Assembly: GCA_030844895.1 (NCBI GenBank)
Contig: CM061224.1
Span: 3,249,591 to 3,313,590, forward strand
Direction: 5' to 3'
Length of the DNA: 64,000 nt
Source of the DNA: Ambrosia x helenae
Taxonomy: Eukaryota; Streptophyta; Magnoliopsida; Asterales; Asteraceae
Below are positions 56,450 through 64,000 of this stretch, one piece after another. The position numbers were made by a program, and so were the translations under genes. Within the stretch, counting starts at the first letter, position 1, and every line of letters starts with the position of its first letter. The notes under the pieces are model-generated. The model was not told the origin of the DNA. It saw only the letters and a program-made list of their open reading frames with translations, and did not search any database.

Positions 56450-57851
56450 TGTAAGGACAAAAAGGATTGAAGAAACCTCTTTTGCCAACCTTAGTCTAAT
56501 TCCTATTTCCGCCAAAAATGCTAAGTATGAAAACTGCTGAAGAACAAGATTCAAAGTGCTGAAGAAGAAATAGATCAAGTGCTGAAGAGTAAAAGATCAG
56601 AAGTTCTAAAGTCAAACCAGATAAGTCAACTAAAGAACTGCTGAAGACAAACTACTCATCAGTAGTTTGTCACTCATCAGATGTTTTGATAGAAGCTTCC
56701 CACCGCCTTTGAACTTCAGTAGTTTAGTTTAAAATTAGTATTATTAGATGTTTTGTACAAGTACCAATGCTACAACATGTAGTAGTATTTCTACTTATTA
56801 TATTGCTTCAATACTTCTCTTGTATGTTTACACTTAGTCTATAAATAGATGGGTTCATCCCTCTATTTTAGACATTTCTTTTGTAGTTATTATTTCCAAT
56901 ATATCTGAGAATCATTGAAGCATTTACTGTTTTATTCATTAAATGTTTTTAGATTCTCACTTACTACATCAGTTTCATAACTCAAGGGGGAGTATTTATT
57001 ACTGTTCAAAAGTACATCTTTAACTTGAACACTTAACTCACAATCCGCTGTGCAAATCACTTTGATAGTTTAAATATACAAGTGTTCATGATAAGAACCT
57101 GTTAAAACAAGAAACTGATCCAACAATTGGTATCAGAGCACTGGTTCATCTGATCGAATATCAATCTAACAAATTGAGAATTAGACACATGCTCTTATTG
57201 ATATTGAATATAGGATTGCAGTTCACTTTTTGAACAATCCATCACTTTAAGAAATCCTTGATCAAATCTTATTTCTTAAAAATAGACCCTCATAACACTG
57301 GATCTGCCAATAAACCTCCTATGCTAGTAAGAAATGAATATGATATCCGGCAAAGGAGATTGGCACACACTTTATCTCAAACTAATACTGGATGTTGGAA
57401 GTCTGTCATGTATGGACCTCATAAACCAGTATTAACAGATCCAGAAACTAAAGTAGCAAGACCTAAAGATCCAAAAGACTACACTGAAGAAGATTTCCTA
57501 AAACTTGAGCTGGATGCTAAGGCATTCTCTATGTTGGCTATGGCTCTCCCAAATGAAATTTATGCTGGACTTTTACATTGTGAAAGTGCCAAAGAGCTAT
57601 GGGATTGCCTCAAAGAACAGTTTGGAGGAACTGATGAGGTGATAGCCAATACTAGAGAAATCCAAGCTCAACAATATGAAATTTTTACTCATGTTAATGG
57701 AGAGTCTTTAACACAACAATTTAAAAGATTCTCTTCATTAATATCTGGGTTAAAACTAAATGGTCAGACCTATACAAACTCATCTATGCTTCATAGATTT
57801 TTAAGGTCTTTACCAGACAAATGGGAAACTTATTTTATAGTTCTCAGGTAG
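56450..57851 (+). mobile_element. Truncated copia element: 5' LTR, primer site and gag
   Basis: A 676-bp LTR (56450-57125, TG...CA), then the initiator-Met primer site TGGTATCAGAGC at 57128-57139, then part of gag (57258-57851). Pol and the 3' LTR are missing. The pentamer before the LTR (CGTAT) recurs at 57865-57869, a possible target duplication after internal loss. Confidence 0.75.
57258..57851 (+). pseudogene. Copia gag fragment
   Basis: An open frame of 197 codons without an ATG at its start (first Met codon near 57323). It contains the Gag_polypeptide/UBN2-type features: KELWDCLKEQFGGTDE and MLHRFLRSLPDKWE near the end. The zinc knuckle and pol are lost; the frame ends at a TAG where unrelated sequence begins. 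Nucleocapsid function is therefore absent. Confidence 0.75.
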
Positions 57852-58284
57852 AGAGAACAATTGTCGTATTGTGGCGTAGGTTGATAGCGGGAGACGATTG
57901 ATAGCAGACAACTAATGGGAATAGGAAGTCAAGCATGTCTTTTCACGACTTAGAGTTTTACAATTAAATATAATTGTAACTATAAATATAATTGTATATA
58001 TATGCATATATTGAGCCAAACCCAATAGAGTGTTATGTATAAAACGATAAATATAGTTGTAATTAATGTGTATATGTATAATTATATATATAATAAATTA
58101 ATAAAAATTATATCCAGCCGAACCGAACCGAGCGGGCCTTTGCTCGTGCTTGGCTTGTTTACAAACCGAACCGAGCTGATCGGCTTGTTTACAACCGAGA
58201 GGAAAATCGAGCGAGCGTTTTTCCGAGCAAATTCCAAGCGAACGGCTAGCAATCATCGAGCGCCGAGCGATTTGATCAGTCCTA

Positions 58285-58898
58285 ATCTATAGTTTATTTA
58301 AAAGTAATAGTGGTGCAGTTTGTTTGATTTCCTTGTAATTAGTTGCTCTTCAGGTACAAAAGGGGTTTTGTATTAATGCCACACATATATCTAATCCTTA
58401 AGTTAACGAGAAGATGACACCTAAGTTTTTGGGCATGATCCTAGATTCTCGGATATGGGTTCTACATATAGGTTTAAGATTACGATTTAGAGGAAAAGAC
58501 TTGAAGATATATCTTTTGTCTGCCATGAAATTGGCGTGTACTTGTAGCTGTGAGACATTGGCCACAAAAAGATAAGCATCTTACTTATGGTCCAAAATTA
58601 AATCCATTCATAGTGGGATGATATGATATGATGATTTGATAACTTCCATTGCAAAGTTTGTGTCGGCCAAAACCAAATATTGGAATATTTCGTTTCACCG
58701 TTGCTTGCATAATATCAAATCCAACCATCTATTAGTTAGCATAACATCACTCACTCACTTATTTGAGTCCATACCCAATATAAAGTAAAAAGCCACACAC
58801 TTGAATCTTTTTCCGTGTGTTTTGTTACTTTATTTTTATATAAGAATCAAAGTAAATCTTTTTCTTAATCCAATATCTGAATCTTTTTCTTAATACAA
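58285..58898. other. Spacer without recognised features
   Basis: AT-rich; no coding or inverted structure seen. Confidence 0.5.
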
Positions 58899-58899
58899 C

Positions 58900-59605
58900 T
58901 TTAACATATATTACCAAATAACACATGTTAATCTCTCATGCAACATTAACACATGTCACCCTTCTATGCAGTTCATTTAAATGTCGTGGGTAGGTTTTTC
59001 TCTTGTTCAATAGTTTTAATGATACTTTGTAATAATGTGTGTTAATAGTTTGTATGCTTTTATTTCCGAGTAAACTTATGAAGTGAAAACTATAGTGGTA
59101 AGCAAGACAAAAAAGGCTGCCAATAAATACAAGTTTAACATATATTACCAAATAACACATGGTAATCTCTCATGCAATATTAACACATGTTACCCTTACA
59201 TGCAGTTCATATGAATGTCATAGGTAGGTTTATCTCTTGTTCAATAGTTTGTAATGATACTTTGTAATAACATGTGTTAATAGTTTGTATGCTTTATTTC
59301 TCAGTAAACTTATGAAGTAAAAACTATAGTGGTAAGCAAGAAAAAAAAAGGCTGACATTAAATACAAGTTTAATAAATGTTACCAAATAACACATGTTAA
59401 CCTCTCACGCAACATTAACACATGTTATCCTTCCATGCAGTTCATTTGAATTCCTGGGTAGCTTTATCTCTTTTTTCAATAGTTTGTAATGATAGTTTGT
59501 AATAACGTGTGTTAATATTTTCTATGCTTTTTATTTCCTAGTAAACTTATGAAGTAAAAGTTATATTGGTAAGCAAGATAGGGTAACATATGTTAACAAC
59601 AGGCA
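58900..59605. repeat. Three 235-bp tandem repeats
   Basis: Units near 58900, 59135 and 59370 share TTACCAAATAACACATG, ATGCAGTTCAT, TAGTTTGTAATGATA and AAACTTATGAAGT. Each contains several ACACATGTTA words, most of them palindromic. Confidence 0.88.
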
Positions 59606-60004
59606 ATTTATAGATACCTTTGATGCAAAAAAAAATTCATAATTTTTTGATTCACCAGCAAGATGGGAGGGCATGTGAGATAGGATAACACATGTTACAA
59701 AAACTTCATTTGTGCCTATAGGTCTTGGGGGTAAATTTTATTTATAAGTTAAAAACTAAGTCATGCTTGATCTTAACACATGCTAGAAATAACACATGTT
59801 AACACATGATGAAATTACATAACACATGTTACCTTACCATTCTTTTAGAAACACTCACGACTATGCATAATAGATAGCTAAGAACACAACAGTGGAAAAC
59901 ATATGTCACGGATACTATCACCTACCATCCATTATAGATTTATATAAATATTGTTATATGTACATTACATGTTAAGGTCAATATTTTAGCAAAAGAGTAT
60001 ATAA
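59606..60004. other. Spacer rich in TAACACATGTTA
   Basis: At least five more AACACATGTTA-like words between 59680 and 59835. No coding region. Confidence 0.6.
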
Positions 60005-60300
60005 TTAAGATACATAACCCGCAGATAGTGTGTCAAACATGCTACCCTTCTGCAGTTTCCTAGCTTTGTTACACCGAAGGTATTTGTGTGTGGCGATACC
60101 CTTCCATACCTTCGTCTGGCCCTTTTTGACTGAGAAACCGGCCAGGTAGGCATAATCTCGGTACATCGCCAAAGCTGCGTCAAAGCTATCAAACAATTGA
60201 CCAACAGTAGGTGTGTATTTCTGGACAACGGTTGGAATCCAAAACCTAGTTCCATTGGGAGTTTCAATCACGTAATGGGGGGGGGGGGTCTTCGTTAACA
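60005..60300 (-). pseudogene. FAR1/MULE-like exon fragment
   Basis: The minus strand encodes FDSFDAALAMYRDYAYLAGF, then KKGQTKVWKGIATHKYLRC, the N-terminal FAR1-type DNA-binding region found in MULE transposases and FAR1-related proteins. A splice acceptor (TTTTTTTCAG) lies just before it at about 60301-60310. A G-run at 60276-60286 (C-run in the gene sense) disturbs the start. No transposase core follows. It is probably the only surviving exon of a MULE-type gene. Confidence 0.7.
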
Positions 60301-60304
60301 TCTG

Positions 60305-60725
60305 AAAAAAATGTGTTAACATGTGTTACCAAACCATCATCTAGCATAGTGACTTAAAAAAAGTGATTTAACGCATGTTAGTTCGAAAAATCTAGTGGTA
60401 TCAACTGTTACTCAAATCATCATCTGTGGTGCTAACAGGAAACCATATATGAGATGTTAACATGTGTTACTAACCCATCAGCTAACATACTGACATATAA
60501 AAAATGTGTTAACATGTGTTACCAAACCATAATCTAGCAGCGTGACTTAAAAAAGTGATTTAACGCATGTTAATTCTAAAAATCTAGTGGTATCAACTGT
60601 TACTCAAATCATCATCTGTGGTGCCAAACCACCATCTAGCATAGTGACGTAAAAAAAGTTATTAAACGCGTGTTAATCCCAAAATCTAGTAGTATAAACT
60701 GTTACCCAAATCATCATCTGTGATA
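60305..60725. repeat. 196-bp tandem repeats with palindromic words
   Basis: AATGTGTTAACATGTGTTAC at 60308 recurs at 60504. Shared blocks are ACCAAACCAT.ATCTAGCA and GTGGTATCAACTGTTACTC (60390, 60585), with a partial third unit to 60725. They flank the FAR1-like exon on its upstream side. Confidence 0.8.
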
Positions 60726-63360
60726 CCCAAATCATCATCCGAAATCTAAAAAAAAAAATATAACTAAGTTTCCACTTTCATCAATGCATTGAAATCTTAT
60801 GTATGTAACTAGATATGTAAAGTATGTAACAATACATGTTACATAAGTAATTAACAGTATACCTAATTTAAATGGGTGATATAGTAGCTAAATGCATATT
60901 AATATATTTAATATGCTTTTTCATAAGTACTTATTTTTTTTGTTTTGTCTATTAATTTAAAAGCGTGATATAGCAAAAAAAAATGTTTTTTTTAACTACA
61001 TGTAGACCAATGGTATTGATAAAATAATGATTGAAATTAGTATAAATGACATAGATACATGCTTAGGTAAGCCATATAATCACTTTTATAGACGGTTAAC
61101 CCAAATTACCATACTAATTTCATATCATGTTAAGACTATATGATTTAATACATATCTAAAAAAAAATATTCTAAAAATATACATATAAACACAACTCTTA
61201 TTAGCTTATGAATCAAATCAACGCATTATCTTATTAAGAAAAAGGCTAATTAGCCATTAGACCTAGACTTTGGGTTTTACAATTATCTGATTAAGTAATC
61301 ATTCCATCCAGAAACCATCAAAGAATATGATGAAAAAAGAATCTGGATGAGGATGACTGGACCTCAAATCTATCGGGAAGAACTTAAATCACCTAACCCC
61401 TTTGAATCGTTGCTTACAACTGAATCCCTAAATTGATCGATTAAAATAGATTAAAGTGTATGTGGATATAATGAGATTGAAACATATCCTATGAACGATA
61501 TAATGAATAAAAGATGAGAGGGGGTGAAGTCAGAGAATGTTACAGAAAAGAGAGAGATGAGGAGTAAATGGCATAGTTGCCCCTCAACTTACAAGATCGG
61601 TGGTGTACATGGCCTAACATGGACCACTTGATGAGTTTTTGTAGTTTTCACATCTAAACTAAGCTTTCATTCTAGTTTTACCCTATATATATATATATCT
61701 AATATTGTACAAATTTTATGCGAATTAAGGTAGGAAATTACAAGAGTGTGACACATATACTTAGCATGGGGTATAATCGTCCATACATAATAAGTAACGG
61801 GTGTACGTAATCACGTAGTGTCTACAAAATCATGTAATGTTATAGTTGTTCTAAGTATAAGACATTATGTAATTACGTAAATATGTGTAATCACTTAATC
61901 AAATAACATGTTAATTTAAAATAAAAAATTGTTTCAATATTATACTCAAATTAAAGATCAGAATAAAATGATTGGTTTTATACAACTATACCATCACATA
62001 TGGATTACCAATGAAACCCACATTCACAGATGGACTCGTATGTTGGTGAACAAGCTTTAATGTGTAGTAATACAAGTCTTTATGCATTTTTTTTTGTAAT
62101 GTGTGTATATGTATATATATATTGCAATTTCATTGATTTTTTTATGGAGTGATCTTATAACTTTTTGTAATGTGTGTGTTTATGTGTATATATTACAATT
62201 TCATTGATTTTTTATGAGTGATCGTATATATTAGTTATCATGAATTTCTTACCTTTGTTTTGTACTATGTGTTGTCTTGTAACATGATTTGACTTCAAAA
62301 ATGTATTTTATTTTGGGTACGAATGCAATGTTAGAATGGTAACAAATAAGGTGTCATTTCATTTCATGTAAAAGAATAAATTTCCAAGTTAACTACATGC
62401 CAAAGCATCTAGATCGTGCCATCTTTATTTTGAATCACAAACCTTTTTTTTATATCACAAACCTAATCATCAATAATTTCACACACGTGGCTCCACTACT
62501 TATAATTTCTATATTTAGAAACCTAAAAGTGTTTTGTTTATTACTATACTAGGTTATATTTCAGAAGCTTTTCAAGATAGATAAATCTAATATTATTTGA
62601 TAAAATATGTGTTTTGATTTAACATAGAAAGTAATGTACTATAATATGAAAAAAAAAAAAAATAATAATGTGAATAATAATGAAAATGTATATTAAAAAG
62701 AAGATGTATGTTTTGATGAAGAGTAGAGCTAAAAACAACCATTGCATAGCGTGATTGAACGGTACGTAATCTTGAAGGTGTGACTTTTTTTTGGGAAATG
62801 GATGGTTTTATTCTATTCTGCTCTTGATGAAAATACAATTCCTAGTTTGAACATTATTATTGACTTGCCTAGACATGATTTATGAATTACTTGAACACGT
62901 TGTACTTTTTTTCCTATATGAACAAAAACCGATAAAAAATCATTTTTTTCGTTTTTTGTATAGTACTATGGTACTCGTTGGGAAGATAATAAAACGTTCA
63001 TTAGTTTGGTGTAATTTTTTTTTTAAAAAAAATCTTGTATATAAAAGTTATTAACGTTTTAAAATTGTGGAGGAAACATGAGAGATAAAGAGATTTTTGG
63101 ATGTAAATAAGAAGGATGTCACATGTCACACTCAAGGGGGGATGATGACCTATTTAAATGTCATATAGGATTTCATGATTTAAAATATATATAAATTAAA
63201 TCATTAGATCGTTTGTTGGATTCATTTGAAATCCATGTCGGAAAGGTTACACCAGTTATTTTAGGCATACCAATAAGATAATAACGTGACATGAGCCGGT
63301 ATTTAAGAATTTATAGGCATGTATACATGACAGTCACACCATATATATTAAATCGTTTAA
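60726..63360. other. Spacer without recognised features
   Basis: About 2.6 kb, AT-rich. Two related segments (62095-62150 and 62160-62225, sharing AATGTGTGT and CAATTTCATTGATTTTTTATG) suggest a local duplication. Nothing codes. Confidence 0.5.
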
Positions 63361-64000
63361 GAGCATTCACAGTAGTGCCTCTATTTTTTGGTGAGACAAA
63401 ACCCTATAATTTTTTATGAGGTTGGAAGTGGTTGTGATTGAAGAAAAATGAGGAATCTACTATTTATCGGTAAATTTTGGGTTCTTTGGGAATCTTTTAG
63501 TGAAAACAGAAAAACTGTATTTATTTTTGGAAAAATTATAAAATCCGTCCTTTAAGTTTACCGCGTTTTTCAATGGATACCCTTTGGCGTTTCAAATGAT
63601 GAGATTAATCCTTAGCGAGTTAAAATGTTACACCCACTGTCCTTTAGCACTAACCCAGTTAAATTTTTCAGTTAAGTTTAATCATGTGCCTTGCACATGA
63701 GGGTAGGTTAGTCATTTTACTCATTATTATAATATAACCTCCCCTTTCTCACTTTTGTCCCATTTCTATTGCTCTTAATCTCTCTTTCTCTCCAGGACCA
63801 ACACCATAATTAAATCTGTTCACCTGCACCACTCTCATCATCACCACCACTCTCATTGATAATGTTCCATTTTCTGATGTATTCACTCAAAACCGAGGAG
63901 CTGCTAACCATCCATTCTTACTGATAGAACCATCCTACAAAGTCAACGGTGAACCGAAGAAAAAGAAGATAAGCCAGTAACATCATCATAACTTACCACA
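63361..64000. mobile_element. Possible transposon ends at window edge
   Basis: GAGCATTCACAGTAGTGCCTC at 63362 resembles a MITE left end seen in plants; its partner is not in the window. Sequence at 63535-63720 is rich in words common at DNA-transposon termini. No coding region can be supported to 64000. Confidence 0.35.

Larger units (their letters stand above)
56241..58284. mobile_element. Inverted-repeat element holding nested insertions
   Basis: The left 90 bases (TAGGCTGTTCAAATCG...GCTCGATTGTAAA) are matched in inverted form at the right (about 58180-58284, ...CGATTTGATCAGTCCTA). The pair resembles MITEs with a TAGGxCTG start. Between them lie an ACCGATACCG-type repeat (56327-56449) and a truncated copia element. 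No target duplication was found. Confidence 0.65.

Overview
This is nuclear DNA from a flowering plant. Spliced genes with GT-AG introns, AT-rich spacers and dense nested transposons all point that way. The mix of element families (PIF/Harbinger copies carrying only the Myb-like ORF1, a Tat-lineage Ty3 element with an antisense gene, a reverse-transcriptase-like pseudogene family) fits a eudicot, perhaps Asteraceae, but the sequence alone does not prove the family.

Layout. 1-35 kb is almost entirely transposon-derived. A Tourist-like MITE (33-330) is followed by a young LTR retrotransposon with a non-coding interior (1213-7008, minus orientation), which sits inside a reverse-transcriptase-like pseudogene. 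A second, rearranged copy of that pseudogene lies at 10250-12215, followed by an L1 LINE remnant (12240-13090). Two PIF/Harbinger-type elements follow: 13948-15188 with a truncated ORF1, and 17100-18989 with an intact spliced ORF1 but no transposase. At 19894-31737 an apparently complete Tat-lineage Ty3/gypsy element has split an L1 LINE (18993-19893 and 31738-32135). It has a single 1801-aa gag-pol ORF, a four-exon antisense gene and seven 81-bp tandem repeats before the 3' LTR.

From 36 kb the window becomes gene-bearing. A basic, Asn-rich plant protein gene with two apparent frameshifts lies at 36040-37023. A 14-exon AAA-ATPase with a predicted mitochondrial leader is at 39053-46725, with a 1-base deletion in exon 11. 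A small coiled-coil ORF faces it at 47091-47489 (minus). A PUX3/PUX4-like UBX-domain protein gene (four exons, 303 aa, intact) is at 50578-54885; it is expected to be a cofactor of the Cdc48/p97 ATPase. Introns hold SINEs and RTE-type LINE 3' ends.

55-61 kb returns to repeats: a MITE, a nested inverted-repeat element containing a truncated copia copy, and arrays rich in the palindrome TAACACATGTTA around a FAR1/MULE-like exon. 61-64 kb shows no gene I can support.

The genes do not form a pathway; their adjacency looks incidental. No wholly new system is evident. The best leads are the intact spliced antisense gene and the 81-bp repeat array inside the Tat element, the recently moved non-coding LTR element, the transposase-less Harbinger element with an intact ORF1, and the palindrome-dense arrays around the FAR1-like exon. 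Sequence comparisons and splice sites were read by eye; ages quoted assume a generic plant substitution rate.
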